Source: Pelagicoccus albus
GTDB lineage: Bacteria > Verrucomicrobiota > Verrucomicrobiia > Opitutales > Opitutaceae
Direction of reading: 5' to 3'
DNA length: 64,000 nt
Assembly: GCF_014230145.1 (NCBI RefSeq)
Contig: NZ_JACHVC010000006.1
Span: 558,001 to 622,000 of the forward strand
In this document: positions 36,473 through 45,297 of the stretch, piece by piece
Layout of the letters: each line of letters starts with the position of its first letter
Position numbering within the stretch: position 1 is the first letter of the stretch
The notes under the pieces: generated by a model
Databases searched by the model: none
The model's input: only the letters and a program-made list of their open reading frames with translations
What the model was told of the DNA's origin: nothing
Position numbers and translations under genes: made by a program

Positions 36473-37117
36473 ATGCCAGTAAATGTAAGGATTTTCCCAG
36501 CAGGATATATTCAGACCAATGCCTTTTTGCTTAGCGATCCCGAACGCGGGGAAGCTATCTTGATCGATGCTCCCCACGATTTAGTCGAACCCGTCGAAAA
36601 GGCATTGCAAGAAGACGGCTGCGAGCTGGTAGCCCTCTTGCTGACGCACGGACACTACGACCATATCGGAGACGTTGCGAAATTTTCGCGGAAAGGAGTG
36701 CCTGTCTATGGCCACGGCGCTGACAAGGTTCTGTTCGAGAATCCCCAATGTATGTCCTCCTACGCGTTTCCCGCTGACATCGTTTTGGAAGGCTTTGAGG
36801 TCGACCACTGGATATCGGACGGGGATATGCTTGAGTTTCTAGGGATGGAGTGCCAAGTCAGGCACGTGCCGGGGCACTGCCCTGGAAATGTCTTGTTTTA
36901 CTTTCCTGCCGCGAGAGCGGCGTTTGTGGGAGATGCCTTATTCGCGGGGGGAATAGGCCGAACCGATCTACCAGGGGGAAGTTTTTCGGAGCTTGAAAAT
37001 TCGATTCGAACCAAGATTTATACTTTGCCCCCGGAAACGGTTGTTTTACCCGGACATGGCCCCAATACCACAGTCGATGACGAACTGGCGCATAATCCGT
37101 ATGTTTCTGCGGAATAG
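36473..37117 (+). CDS. Metallo-beta-lactamase fold hydrolase (glyoxalase II-like, YcbL type)
   Basis: A 214-residue cytoplasmic hydrolase. The binuclear metal motif LTHGHYDHIGD lies at about residues 57-67. Further ligands are His in RHVPGHCPGNVLFY, Asp in FVGDALFAGGIGRTDLPGG and the late His in VVLPGHGPNTTVDDELAHNP. This order and the short length fit the YcbL/glyoxalase II-like group, which may act on S-lactoylglutathione or other thioesters. The ATG at 36473 is chosen; family similarity starts at MPVNVRIFPAGYIQTN. It begins an apparent operon with ribD and rdgB. Confidence 0.87.
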   Translation: MPVNVRIFPAGYIQTNAFLLSDPERGEAILIDAPHDLVEPVEKALQEDGCELVALLLTHGHYDHIGDVAKFSRKGVPVYGHGADKVLFENPQCMSSYAFPADIVLEGFEVDHWISDGDMLEFLGMECQVRHVPGHCPGNVLFYFPAARAAFVGDALFAGGIGRTDLPGGSFSELENSIRTKIYTLPPETVVLPGHGPNTTVDDELAHNPYVSAE

Positions 37118-37177
37118 GGAATTGCGTGCCTCGCTAAAATACTTTCTATGGGTGCGACTTAGCCACTTTTGTCTTAC

Positions 37178-38338
37178 ATGACCCAGCCAGAAAAAGAGAC
37201 TTACATGAAGGCTGCCCTTGAAGAAGCCCGTAAAGGGTGGGGCCGCACGCATCCGCAGCCTATGATAGGAGCGGTATTGGTAGAGAATAAGGAAATTGTC
37301 GCCACCGCATGCATGGAACAACCGAGTTCTACCGCCCTTGAGATCCGGCTTTTCGAAGGTCTCGGCAGGAAGCCTAAAAGCGATGCTGCCTTGTTTCTGA
37401 CTCTTGAACCCGGGGCTAGCTCCAACCGTCTCGATGCAGGGGTTCGAGCAATTGTGGAGTCTGGCATTAAATACGTTCTCATAGGAGCCAGCGATCCTGT
37501 GGCGGAGAACGCGAATAAAGGCGCGGACGCTTTGAAGGAGGCTGGAGTTAAGGTAGAGCGTCGGATTTTGATCGAGGAATGCGAGGACCTGAATCTGGTA
37601 TCTAATTTTTGGCTACAGAATAGAGTCCCTATCTTTGCCGCCAAATCCGCTACGACTTTGGACGGCAAGATCGCCTGCCGGACCGGCGAGTCGAAATGGA
37701 TCACTGGAGAGCAGGCACGTCAGAACGTCATGAAGTGGAGGCGCCTCTTTCCCTCTATTGCCGTGGGCGCAGGAACTTTAGTGGACGATGATCCTCGTCT
37801 TACGGCGCGTATCGAGGGAGAGCCCGAGTGGTGCGGCGTGCGTTTCGTTTTCGATGGGTTGCTTCGGACGGCTATGGAACGCTATTTGCCGAGCATGTAT
37901 ACCGACGATTTTCGCGACAATACGATCGTGGTAACGACCGATGCGGCGGGAACCGGATATATCCGGAGACTGGAGACGGAAGGCGTAAATGTTTGGGTGT
38001 TGCCGGTTGAAAACATGAAAGTCCCTTTTCCTGTTTTCCGTAAGAAATGCGCGGATGTCGGCATAACCGGAGTCTATTTCGAAGGTGGCAGCCGCCTGGT
38101 GAGTGAGCTTCTGCACACGAGGGAGCTCAACTATCATTTCAACTACCGTGCTCCCATCCTCATGGGGGATGATAAAGCCAAATCCGTTTACCGTGGTTTG
38201 CGGACTGAAAAACTATCTCAAGCGATTCGTCTGGAGAAAGTTCGCCAAGAAATTTTTGGCGATGACCAGCTAATGAGGGGCTTCGTGAGCTACCCGGCTC
38301 GTCTGGATGTGGATGAAACTGTATTTAGCAACGGGTAA
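37178..38338 (+). CDS. ribD: RibD-like riboflavin biosynthesis protein with degenerate deaminase domain
   Basis: A 386-residue RibD homologue. The C-terminal reductase domain from about residue 150 is intact-looking (PIFAAKSATTLDGKIACRTG, SKWITGEQAR, AVGAGTLVDDDPRLTAR, YFEGGSRLVSELL). It should reduce the ribosyl group of the pyrimidine intermediate with NADPH. The N-terminal deaminase domain (about 5-145) keeps the fold (HPQPMIGAVLV, LFLTLEPGASS) but not the zinc site. The family HAE is ALE at about 53-55, and the PC of the P-C-x7-8-C ligand pair is PG at 78-79, with Ala near the second Cys position. The deaminase is therefore probably inactive. ATG 37178 is preferred over an in-frame TTG at 37169. 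Confidence 0.85.
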   Translation: MTQPEKETYMKAALEEARKGWGRTHPQPMIGAVLVENKEIVATACMEQPSSTALEIRLFEGLGRKPKSDAALFLTLEPGASSNRLDAGVRAIVESGIKYVLIGASDPVAENANKGADALKEAGVKVERRILIEECEDLNLVSNFWLQNRVPIFAAKSATTLDGKIACRTGESKWITGEQARQNVMKWRRLFPSIAVGAGTLVDDDPRLTARIEGEPEWCGVRFVFDGLLRTAMERYLPSMYTDDFRDNTIVVTTDAAGTGYIRRLETEGVNVWVLPVENMKVPFPVFRKKCADVGITGVYFEGGSRLVSELLHTRELNYHFNYRAPILMGDDKAKSVYRGLRTEKLSQAIRLEKVRQEIFGDDQLMRGFVSYPARLDVDETVFSNG

Positions 38339-38924
38339 CCTGCACAAGATTCAGGAATTGAGATCCATGCTGGCGAATGCCCGTTTGGATGTTGACGTTT
38401 TTGATCCGTCCGCAGTCGGCGGAATGCCTGAAGTGGTGGAGGATCAGGACACGTTTTCAGGGAACGCGCTCAAAAAGGCTCGTTGTCTGGCAGAGTTGCT
38501 ACCCGACGATGGCTGGGCTTTGGCCGATGACAGCGGACTGAGCGTAGACTTTCTCGATGGTGCCCCGGGCGTCTACTCAGCTCGGTACGCAGGGGAAGGC
38601 GCTAGCGATTCGGAAAACCTGGAAAAGCTACTCAAGAAATTGCACTCGGTGCCTTCGGACCAAAGAGGTGGTGGTTTCCAGTGCCATTTGGCGTTGGTAT
38701 CGCCTCAGGGTGAAGAATTCGTTTTTCGGGGAGAATGTCGGGGAATTATTTCCAAAGCTCGGACAGGAGAAGGTGGCTTTGGCTACGATCCTATATTCGT
38801 TCCGAAGGGTTTTTATCGGAGTTTTGCTGAGCTTTCCCGAGAAGAAAAAGCCAAGCTGAGTCACCGTGGCGAGGCAATGAGGGCTTTGATCGACTGGATC
38901 TCCCGAAGGCTGAGCGAGGCATAG
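38313..38924 (+). CDS. rdgB: XTP/dITP diphosphatase (RdgB/HAM1 family)
   Basis: A 203-residue housecleaning nucleotide pyrophosphatase that removes dITP, XTP and ITP. The N-terminal LYLATGNLHKIQELRSML carries the phosphate-binding T-G-N-x-x-K motif. DDSGLSVDFLDGAPGVYSAR holds the catalytic Asp pair, and GEGGFGYDPIFVPKG followed by EEKAKLSHRGEAMRAL completes the family signature. It overlaps the 3-prime end of ribD by 26 bases (start ATG 38313; ATG 38307 also in frame), so translation is probably coupled. Third gene of the metallo-hydrolase, ribD, rdgB operon. Confidence 0.94.
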   Translation: MKLYLATGNLHKIQELRSMLANARLDVDVFDPSAVGGMPEVVEDQDTFSGNALKKARCLAELLPDDGWALADDSGLSVDFLDGAPGVYSARYAGEGASDSENLEKLLKKLHSVPSDQRGGGFQCHLALVSPQGEEFVFRGECRGIISKARTGEGGFGYDPIFVPKGFYRSFAELSREEKAKLSHRGEAMRALIDWISRRLSEA

Positions 38925-39119
38925 GTCCTGCTTGGGAGCTTGCCTGATTTGGGGTGTTGACCTCGATGAGTATTAGGGCGCTTGAAGTTGAGCAGTCCTA
39001 AGGCGCCCCATATCGAGTAATTCCTCTAAGGAATTGCCTCAGTCCGACGTATTTATGGTTTCCGCATTCCCCCTTGGTCTTTGGGGAGGGTATCTATTTA
39101 GATAATTTGGAGTATAGCC
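38925..39119 (+). promoter_or_regulatory. Structured leader upstream of the chemoreceptor gene
   Basis: The 195-base gap contains a perfect seven-pair hairpin with a three-base loop (AATTCCT 39019-39025 and AGGAATT 39029-39035), a GGCGC/GCGCC pairing across about 38977-39006, and a CCCC/GGGG pairing near 39070-39088. GGAG lies seven bases before the chemoreceptor ATG. No flagellar-type (sigma-28) promoter was recognised. The hairpins suggest a structured 5-prime leader, but no known riboswitch fits. Confidence 0.35.
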
Positions 39120-40700
39120 ATGAGTAAATTGACATTGCAGCAGCGATTAATGGGAGGGTTTTTGGCCGTAGCCGCGATCGGTTTGGTTATTGGTCTTGTT
39201 GGACTGAGTGGCCTGAGGGAGTCTCGCTTAGCAATTTCAGAGATCAGGGATCAAGTGTTTGAGAGGGGAAAATTTTTAGTCAGCGCCACAGATCTCGCTC
39301 GGTCTTCTCAGGTGAACTTTAAAATCCAGGTTCAGGAATGGAAGAATACTTTGATTCGCGGACACGATAAAGAGCAGTTCAACAAGTACTGGGGAAAATT
39401 CCAGGAAAGGGAGGCTATCGTCCAAAAGAATTTCCGGGACCTGGAGGCCCTTTTGAACAAGTACGAAGTGCCTAGCGAAGATATCGTCGAGGCAGCCGAG
39501 GAGCATTTAAAGCTGGGGCACGCCTACCGGGAGGCGATCAAGAGTTTCGATGCCGGCGATCTCAGGGCTCATCAAACGGTCGATAAGCTGGTAAAGGGAA
39601 TCGATCGCGAACCGACCCGTAAGATCGATGACATCGTATCTCGGGTGAAGGCTTTCGAGGCAGATGCTGCTGCGAGCAGATCCGAAGAGTTCGAGGCAAG
39701 TTCCAAAGCGATCAGCCTAGCAACCACGATTGTAATGATACTCGGTGTCTCAATCGCAGTGGCTCTTGGACTCTGGATTGGCGGTTCGTTGACCAAAAAG
39801 ATTAAGCAAATTACAACTTCACTGCAGGTAGGGTCGGAAGTTGTTGATAATGCATCGAGTGAAGTCTCACGTTACGGACAGGCTCTGGCTGACTCGACCA
39901 ATCGAGAAGCAGCGTCCATGCAGCAAGCGAGCGCTTCTCTTGAAGTTTTAGCGAGCAACACTCGTCGTAACGCCGAAACGGCCAATGCCGCAAGCGACAT
40001 CGCCAACCAGACACGTTCTGCGGTCAACAGTGGCAAAGGGCAGATGGATGAGATGCAGGCAGCTATGTTGGCGATACAGACTTCTAGCGACGGCATTTCC
40101 CAAATCTTGAAGTCGATAGATGAAATTGCGTTTCAGACCAATATTTTGGCCCTAAATGCTGCGGTAGAAGCGGCGCGTGCAGGGGAGGCTGGAGCAGGAT
40201 TTGCAGTTGTAGCTGATGAAGTTAGGAACCTCGCTCAGAGAAGCGCTAAGGCGGCTCAGGAAACGTCTGAGCGTATCGAGGATTCTATTACAAAAAGTCG
40301 CCATGGTGTTGAGCTCAGCACCCGTGTGACAGTAAGTTTAGAAGACATTCTCCAAAAGGCGGCTGAGCTAGACGATCTTGTCGCAAGTATTGCCGAATCC
40401 GTAGCCCAGAACAAAGATGGCGTCGACCAAGTGAATACAGCGATTCGCAGTATGGAGAATTCATATCAGTCCAATGCCGCCTTGACTGAGGAAAGTGCCG
40501 CATCGGCCGCAGAGCTAAGTGAGCAGGCCTTGTCTCTCAATCGCTCCGTTGGAGAACTGGCTGGATTGTGCGGATTGCCGGTGTCTTCGCATCAAGAAGG
40601 CGTCGGTCGGAATCTACATACCTTGCCGCAAGCCGAGCGAGGTCGGCGCTTAGAATCATCTTTTGAGGCGAATCGGAAAGAATCTAGTCTTTGGAACTAG
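39120..40700 (+). CDS. Methyl-accepting chemotaxis protein
   Basis: A 526-residue chemoreceptor. TM1 is at about residues 10-30 and TM2 at about 200-222 ([22 protein letters not shown]). Between them lies a four-helix-bundle ligand domain with the [20 protein letters not shown] segment seen in a widespread receptor group. A short HAMP-like linker follows. The signalling domain covers residues 240-480 with the hairpin tip [20 protein letters not shown] and [20 protein letters not shown] just after it, which contacts CheA and CheW. It is inner-membrane. No che genes are nearby, apart from the Aer-like PAS protein at the left edge. A GGAG ribosome site lies seven bases upstream. Confidence 0.94.
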   Translation: MSKLTLQQRLMGGFLAVAAIGLVIGLVGLSGLRESRLAISEIRDQVFERGKFLVSATDLARSSQVNFKIQVQEWKNTLIRGHDKEQFNKYWGKFQEREAIVQKNFRDLEALLNKYEVPSEDIVEAAEEHLKLGHAYREAIKSFDAGDLRAHQTVDKLVKGIDREPTRKIDDIVSRVKAFEADAAASRSEEFEASSKAISLATTIVMILGVSIAVALGLWIGGSLTKKIKQITTSLQVGSEVVDNASSEVSRYGQALADSTNREAASMQQASASLEVLASNTRRNAETANAASDIANQTRSAVNSGKGQMDEMQAAMLAIQTSSDGISQILKSIDEIAFQTNILALNAAVEAARAGEAGAGFAVVADEVRNLAQRSAKAAQETSERIEDSITKSRHGVELSTRVTVSLEDILQKAAELDDLVASIAESVAQNKDGVDQVNTAIRSMENSYQSNAALTEESAASAAELSEQALSLNRSVGELAGLCGLPVSSHQEGVGRNLHTLPQAERGRRLESSFEANRKESSLWN

Positions 40701-40916
40701 CGACGACGCTTTGCGTCGATAGGCTCTGAATAGGTGGTGCGGCGAATTTTTTGAAAGCTATCGGTGCGACGGATGTAAAGTCGTTAAAACTTTTAATAGA
40801 CCATCAACCAAACTTGAAAATATTGCGTGAAAACGGATTTCTCCGATGGCAAAATCTGAAAAGTGGTTAAGTTTACAAGCAGAGAGAACGTTAATGGTAT
40901 ATAACCAGAGAGAAGT
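40701..40916. other. Non-coding stretch after the chemoreceptor
   Basis: First part of a 461-base gene-free region that runs to the TorF-like gene. A six-pair hairpin with three-base loop (CGACGC 40704-40709, GCGTCG 40713-40718) lies right after the stop but has no T-run, so it is not a standard terminator. The rest is AT-rich with no supported gene. Confidence 0.4.
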
Positions 40917-40935
40917 AAGGGTTAGCCCTTTTTTT
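40917..40935 (+). terminator. Weak intrinsic terminator
   Basis: AAGGG at 40917-40921 pairs with CCCTT at 40926-40930 around TTAG, followed by five more T. It could end the chemoreceptor transcript. Confidence 0.5.
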
Positions 40936-41058
40936 CTGAATTGAACAACAGCAATTTCCAAACTTTGGACTGCGCGGAAACGCGCTTAGGTTCAGGATCA
41001 AGGCAACAATAAAGGGATAGCTGGCTTGGAGGGGGGCCTCCGAGCCAGCACTTTTTTT
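40936..41058 (+). ncRNA. Candidate small RNA ending in a strong terminator
   Basis: Between two plus-strand terminators lie about 120 bases that contain a five-pair GC stem capped by a GAAA tetraloop (GCGCG 40972-40976, CGCGC 40981-40985) and end in a strong terminator: 13-base arms 41020-41032 and 41037-41049 (one mismatch or wobble), then seven T at 41052-41058. No plus-strand gene lies between the two terminators, so the second one would be purposeless unless a separate short transcript starts here. I did not recognise a known RNA family. Confidence 0.4.
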
Positions 41059-41087
41059 GCCTAGTGCCCAGAGTTTTCAGCGCATAC

Positions 41088-41122
41088 GAAAAGGCCCACC
41101 GCGAACTTATCGCAGTGGGCCT
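41088..41122 (-). terminator. Intrinsic terminator of the TorF-like porin gene
   Basis: On the minus strand a 12-pair stem (41122-41111 with 41103-41092, one mismatch or wobble) is followed by TTTT-like sequence (41091-41088 region). It lies 40 bases after the porin gene stop. Confidence 0.85.
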
Positions 41123-41161
41123 CGAAATTAGTTTCAAACATTACCCCTGAGGGGGCTCTGT

Positions 41162-41842
41162 TTAGAAGCTTGTCGTGAAGGAAATGCCGCCCCAGAGGTT
41201 TCCGTCTGGAGAGTAGCCGAGGTCCTCGTCGTTTGCGCTGTAACGGAGACCAGCCGCTACGGAAGTGCTGTCGCTGATTTGGTACACGTAGTCAGCGGTT
41301 GCACTGTAGTAGAGGTAGTTGAAGCCAGCATCCTCGCGTGCGTAACCAACTGCGGCACCTAGTTCGATGCTAGACACGTCGTCGATAGCGATCGAGTGAC
41401 CGATGGATGTCTCTAGAGTGAGAACTTCGAGGTCGAAGTCGTAGAAGACGTAAGCTCCTGGAGCCAAGGCTGTGTCTGCAGTTACTCCGACAAAAAGTTC
41501 GAAAGTTTCGTCACTCGCGTCTGGGTAGTGGTAAATAGTGCCGCCGAGATCGAGTTGTAGCGTGTCATTCAGAGCGTAGCCCCAGCCGCCGTAGAGATCT
41601 ATTTCCGTCGAATCTTTACCGAAGCTGTCGATTGCTTCACTGCCCCACAGGCCGAAGTAGTAGTCGCCATAGGCGCCTTCGATTCCGCCTTGGAAGCTTT
41701 CGCTCGCCAATTCAACACCACGGAAGACGTACTCGGATTCGACACCGTAGTTTACTTCCCAAGTAAGTTCTTGAGCGTTCATGTTGGCTGCGCACACGAG
41801 GCCCGCAGCTGTCGCCAGAGTAGCGATAACTTTAGTATTCAT
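41162..41842 (-). CDS. TorF-family putative porin (outer-membrane beta-barrel)
   Basis: A 226-residue outer-membrane protein with a 23-residue signal peptide (MNTKVIATLATAAGLVCAAN at its start, cleavage near NAQ). The mature part begins LTWEVNYGVESEYVFRGVEL, typical of the TorF/Gcw_chp family, and alternates hydrophobic and polar residues over about 12 beta strands (EIDLYGGWGYALNDTLQLDL, YYSATADYVYQISDSTSVAA). It ends with Phe (GISFTTSF), as expected for Bam-dependent barrel assembly. Function of the family is not settled. It is monocistronic with its own terminator. Confidence 0.85.
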   Translation of the reverse strand: MNTKVIATLATAAGLVCAANMNAQELTWEVNYGVESEYVFRGVELASESFQGGIEGAYGDYYFGLWGSEAIDSFGKDSTEIDLYGGWGYALNDTLQLDLGGTIYHYPDASDETFELFVGVTADTALAPGAYVFYDFDLEVLTLETSIGHSIAIDDVSSIELGAAVGYAREDAGFNYLYYSATADYVYQISDSTSVAAGLRYSANDEDLGYSPDGNLWGGISFTTSF

Positions 41843-42040
41843 TTTCTAGTTTGTAGTTTAGTTTGTTTGATCGGACTCCGAAGAGTCGGAAAGTTAGTTC
41901 CGCAAAAACTGAAATAGTTCCACGTTCTTACTGAACCGGGCGGAACATGCGGTAGATCGCCTGTTTGGAAAGTAAAAAATCAGGTTTTTAGACAAACCGT
42001 TGAGGCGTAAACTGAAGTTTACCCGAACATACTTAGGTGT

Positions 42041-42493
42041 CTAACCCTTACGTGATTCAAGGAATGAATCTAAGGACCACTTTCCTAGCTTGTAGTGGGG
42101 TAGCATTACACAGACCCCAAGGAGGCACAGGTTCTTGACGAAATTACTTCGTTGCATGGTGTCCCAAATCCATTGGTTTTGCAGATCAAGCTCAGGACTT
42201 TGGTATCCCTGTAGAGCTGGAGCATGTATCAGAGCAGTGACTACGATAAGAAATGTTCCCAGCATTACGGATGCGACCTTCAATCGATATCCGAGAGCGA
42301 TCATGCCTCCTCCGGCCACAAGAAAGATTCCGCACGAAAAAGAGACCAATCTCGGTATCGGCATCCAACCGGGCATCATTTTTTGAATCAGCACATCTCG
42401 GAAAATATGCTCTCCGCCGAGTCCGATAAAGATAAGGCTGAACAAAAGTCTGAAAATGACATCTGAAGTGTCTTTTCCTACAAGAGCTTTCAT
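42041..42493 (-). CDS. DoxX-like inner-membrane protein
   Basis: A 150-residue protein with four hydrophobic segments: SDVIFRLLFSLIFIGLGGEH, PRLVSFSCGIFLVAGGGMIA, LKVASVMLGTFLIVVTALIH and NFVKNLCLLGVCVML. The layout, with a GGEH near the end of TM1 and PGW in the following loop, fits DoxX-like proteins. The ATG at 42493 is chosen because it overlaps the TGA of the upstream SDR gene as ATGA, a standard translational coupling signal. Another ATG at 42511 lies within the SDR gene. Function is unknown; the coupling suggests it works with the SDR enzyme. Confidence 0.72.
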   Translation of the reverse strand: MKALVGKDTSDVIFRLLFSLIFIGLGGEHIFRDVLIQKMMPGWMPIPRLVSFSCGIFLVAGGGMIALGYRLKVASVMLGTFLIVVTALIHAPALQGYQSPELDLQNQWIWDTMQRSNFVKNLCLLGVCVMLPHYKLGKWSLDSFLESRKG

Positions 42494-43395
42494 CGATTTT
42501 TTGGCCCCCATTCTGAGATTTTTGGTAAGGTACGGTAGAGTAGCCTGTGGTAAAGAAAACGAGGTAAGGCTCGTCTCAGGTAGTAAAATATCCGAGCATC
42601 TGGTGTGCCCGTGGACCTCAAGGGAGGCCGTTTTCTGCGGGATATGGCGAATATGTGTTTTGCTACGTCTTTGGAGGTGCAAGGTGTACGAGTCATTATC
42701 TTCTCGACGAAAGATTTCATATTCTCGTAATGAGCCTTGTACTCCGAAGAGCTACGTCCTTCCTCTTTGGAGCGAGAGTAGAGGACCTTCTTAAATGCCA
42801 GCGAATTTATGAAACCTGGCTGTACTAAGCTTACCTTTATTCCCCAAGGCTTCATTTCGTACCAAAGCGCTTCAGTCGCTCCCTCCAAGGCGAATTTTGA
42901 AGCAGAATAGGAAGCCATGGTCGGCATCGCCATCATGCCGCTTACTGATGATACGTTGACGATCCTGCCGACTCTTCTCCTTCGCATTTGTGGTAGGCAT
43001 TCTCGTATGAGGTGCATGGGACCCAAGTAATTGACCTGCATTTGCCTTTGCTCGTCCTCTTGGCTCATATCTTCCACGGTGGCGCGGTAGGAAATACCTG
43101 CATTGTTGATCAGGATATCTACAGGACCGAATTGGGTCTCTACCTTCTTCACTAGCTCTGAGGCAGCTTCATAGTCAGCCACGTCCAGTTCCTCGACCTG
43201 GATTCGCGAGCTTTTGGCGATGGTCTGTTCCCTCAGCTCCTGGGCGGAATGCGGCAGGGCGGTGGCAATAACGCAATAGGGATCTCGGTCGAAAAGCTGG
43301 ATCAATTCGAATCCGATACCTGAGCTGCAGCCAGTAATTAGGACTATTTGGGGAGGGTGGGGCAAAGCAGTCAAAACGTGGCCTAAAACCGCCAA
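42490..43395 (-). CDS. Short-chain dehydrogenase/reductase
   Basis: A classical SDR of about 285-301 residues. The cofactor motif IVLITGCSSGIGFELIQLF starts near residue 18, NNAG near 97, the catalytic Ser in IVNVSSVSGMM near 150, and YSASK with Tyr and Lys near 164-168, followed by LVQPGFINS. The C-terminal third is basic and probably membrane-associated (RRALPRFLYHRLLYRTLP). No ATG is available upstream of the Rossmann motif: the best in-frame starts are TTG codons at 43395 or nearer, so the true start is uncertain. Its stop overlaps the start of the DoxX-like gene. Confidence 0.85.
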   Translation of the reverse strand: MAVLGHVLTALPHPPQIVLITGCSSGIGFELIQLFDRDPYCVIATALPHSAQELREQTIAKSSRIQVEELDVADYEAASELVKKVETQFGPVDILINNAGISYRATVEDMSQEDEQRQMQVNYLGPMHLIRECLPQMRRRRVGRIVNVSSVSGMMAMPTMASYSASKFALEGATEALWYEMKPWGIKVSLVQPGFINSLAFKKVLYSRSKEEGRSSSEYKAHYENMKSFVEKIMTRTPCTSKDVAKHIFAISRRKRPPLRSTGTPDARIFYYLRRALPRFLYHRLLYRTLPKISEWGPKNR

Positions 43396-43631
43396 AACGC
43401 AAAAACTACTTTTCTGCCTCGATGTGTCGATTCGTCGGAGCTCTGAACTAAAACCTTACGTATCCAGTGAATTGAATACGCCCCGACTAGGTAAAACTAA
43501 GGCATTTTTTTTGCGCGAGGGTACGGTTGTGTAAAAGCTCTGCTAAGAGACCGTAAGTTATCTATCAATGTCTTTCAGGCTACTTGATGGAGGGGTGTTT
43601 TAGACGATTCTTCCGGGAACCGTCCGCCAAA

Positions 43632-44219
43632 ATGAATATGAAGATAAGAGAAAAGCGCTGCTGGATATTGTTAACTATTTGTATCATTATTAGCAATACG
43701 CTTTGGAGCCAAAGCTCTGTCTATTGTATGCAGAACGGATCTTGGCTCCCGGTCTATGAGGTGAGGAATAACGCTCCCTATTGTTTTACGGGAGATAGCC
43801 TCGTTAAAGCTGATAGCCAATCGTTAACCATGCTGGCGAGCGAGTCTTTTGGACACGGCTTCGTAGAAGTAGAAATTTTGGAGAACAAGCGCTCAGGAGT
43901 TATCCAGAACGACCAAGGCCTGCGTTTCGTTACCGATAAAGGTCGTTTTGACTTTGTTGCCCGCGTTAAAGCGACTACAGACGTGGAAGACCTGTACTGC
44001 GTGATGCGATTCAATAAGTATGGTGACGCTAAATTCGTCTGCCACCGAATTGGGAGCCTGAAAAGAGGAGGAAGTAGCCTCATCACATTTTCTCTTCAGC
44101 TCAAATATGAGATGCCAGAGCAGATCCATTTTTACTCAGGCACCGAAGAGATCCGTTCGAATTTGGTTCCAGCTAGCTACGCCTATCAGTTCGGCGATTT
44201 CTTGCTAGCTTCCAACTGA
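43632..44219 (+). CDS. Exported protein of unknown function
   Basis: A 195-residue protein with a signal peptide (hydrophobic core ILLTICIIISNTLWSQ). The mature part contains several beta-rich segments (VEVEILENKRSGVIQNDQGL, RFDFVARVKATTDVEDLYCV) and four cysteines, two near the N-terminus (SVYCMQNG, APYCFTGD). I do not recognise a family. The ATG at 43632 fits the signal peptide; an ATG six bases later and one at 43584 are alternatives. It is followed by a terminator-like hairpin and has no co-directional partner upstream. Confidence 0.65.
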   Translation: MNMKIREKRCWILLTICIIISNTLWSQSSVYCMQNGSWLPVYEVRNNAPYCFTGDSLVKADSQSLTMLASESFGHGFVEVEILENKRSGVIQNDQGLRFVTDKGRFDFVARVKATTDVEDLYCVMRFNKYGDAKFVCHRIGSLKRGGSSLITFSLQLKYEMPEQIHFYSGTEEIRSNLVPASYAYQFGDFLLASN

Positions 44220-44538
44220 CCATGTGGACTCAGCCACGGGATAGAGCAAAGAAAAGGCGGACCGCCTACCCCTAAGCGATCCGCCACTAGTTTTCTTTGT
44301 TACCCCAAAAGTGAGAACGCTAAGCGTGTCTCATGCTTTCTAAGACGGCTCGAATGAACGATTGTTCAATTTTTTTGCCTCTTTTTCCGAAAAAGATTTA
44401 GGCTGAAAATTCAGGGAGTTGGTCAGGTGTCTCTTGTGGGAAGCCGTCGATTTTCATTACGCAAATGTAATGCAACCTGAGCTCCGGTTTTTCGTCTAAG
44501 TGAGCATAACAAAGTTAATGCTTTTTGAGATCAGACAC
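44220..44538. other. Intergenic region before the DUF6515 gene
   Basis: A 319-base stretch without a gene. It starts with the terminator-like hairpin at 44256. It then has a T-rich segment near 44370-44400 and a small inverted repeat, CATTAC-N6-GTAATG, at about 44455-44472, which may be a regulator site or part of the promoter of the next gene. Confidence 0.35.
44256..44298 (+). terminator. Terminator-like hairpin
   Basis: GGCGGACCGC at 44256-44265 pairs with GCGATCCGCC at 44276-44285 with one mismatch, followed after six bases by TTTT and further T. It lies 36 bases after the exported-protein gene. Confidence 0.6.
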
Positions 44539-45297
44539 ATGAAGACGAAAATTTTTAAAATGGCTTTGAGCCTTGTTTTAGCCGGGCTCTCGAGCGCTGC
44601 GCTTCCTAGCGGCAGCCTATCGGCAAAACCGCAAGCTGAGGCGAGGCAGCAGACCGAGTCCAAATCGCAGCCCAAGTCCAAATCGCAGGCTCAGGCTGTT
44701 GCCCGCAAGGATTCTAAGACTCAGATTAACAAGCAACTTCCGAGAGGGGCAGTGCAAGTCGAGGTCGGCAAAGATCGATACCAGTATCATAATGGAACGT
44801 TTTACCGGAAGGGGAATGCAGGCTATGTGCGGACTCGAGCACCGCGCGGGGCCGTGGTATCAAGCCTTCCAAGAGGCTACGTGAGTATCGTTATCGGAGA
44901 TACGATCTACTTTCGTTTTGGAGGAGTCTTCTACACTCGGTCTCCATTCGGCTATGTCGTAGTCGAGGCCCCGATTACACTTTCTCAAGGTTCCCAGACC
45001 GTTGTCTCCGATTCAGCGGATGTGGAAGTTGAATTTTCAGATGGGTACGAATCCATATGGATCGGAGAGCGCGAGTTGTTGTTCAAGGACGGGCAATTCT
45101 TTCGACGTTCAAGCGAGGGGCTTGTTTGGGTAGCGGCTCCGATGGGCGCGGTAGTTAGCAACCTTCCTACAGATGCAACTACAGTATGGTATGAGGATAT
45201 CGAATACTTCGATTCCGACGGAACTTATTTTCGAAGAGCCCCGGACGGTTTTCGGGTGGTGGAAGCTCCCTGGGAGCAAATGACGGCTGCCGAATAG
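44539..45297 (+). CDS. Exported DUF6515-like repeat protein
   Basis: A 252-residue exported protein. A signal peptide (MKTKIFKMALSLVLAGLSSA) is followed by a low-complexity Gln/Ser/Lys stretch (about residues 32-60, QTESKSQPKSKSQAQAVARK). Three repeats of about 45-50 residues follow, each with LPRG or LPTD, a Y/W-containing strand, G-x-F-Y/F-x-R, and a closing Y/F-x-V-V-x-A-P (APRGAVVSSLPRGYVSIVIG, DGQFFRRSSEGLVWVAAPMG, GTYFRRAPDGFRVVEAP). The pattern is that of DUF6515 proteins. Their role is unknown; an envelope structural or sensor part is plausible. The ATG at 44539 fits the signal peptide. Confidence 0.8.
   Translation: MKTKIFKMALSLVLAGLSSAALPSGSLSAKPQAEARQQTESKSQPKSKSQAQAVARKDSKTQINKQLPRGAVQVEVGKDRYQYHNGTFYRKGNAGYVRTRAPRGAVVSSLPRGYVSIVIGDTIYFRFGGVFYTRSPFGYVVVEAPITLSQGSQTVVSDSADVEVEFSDGYESIWIGERELLFKDGQFFRRSSEGLVWVAAPMGAVVSNLPTDATTVWYEDIEYFDSDGTYFRRAPDGFRVVEAPWEQMTAAE

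Noticed and set aside
40860-41060. Cyclic-di-GMP riboswitch, because of the GAAA tetraloop stem near a chemoreceptor
   Set aside because: The conserved core around the tetraloop receptor is not present, and the element lies downstream of the chemoreceptor, not before a gene on that strand.
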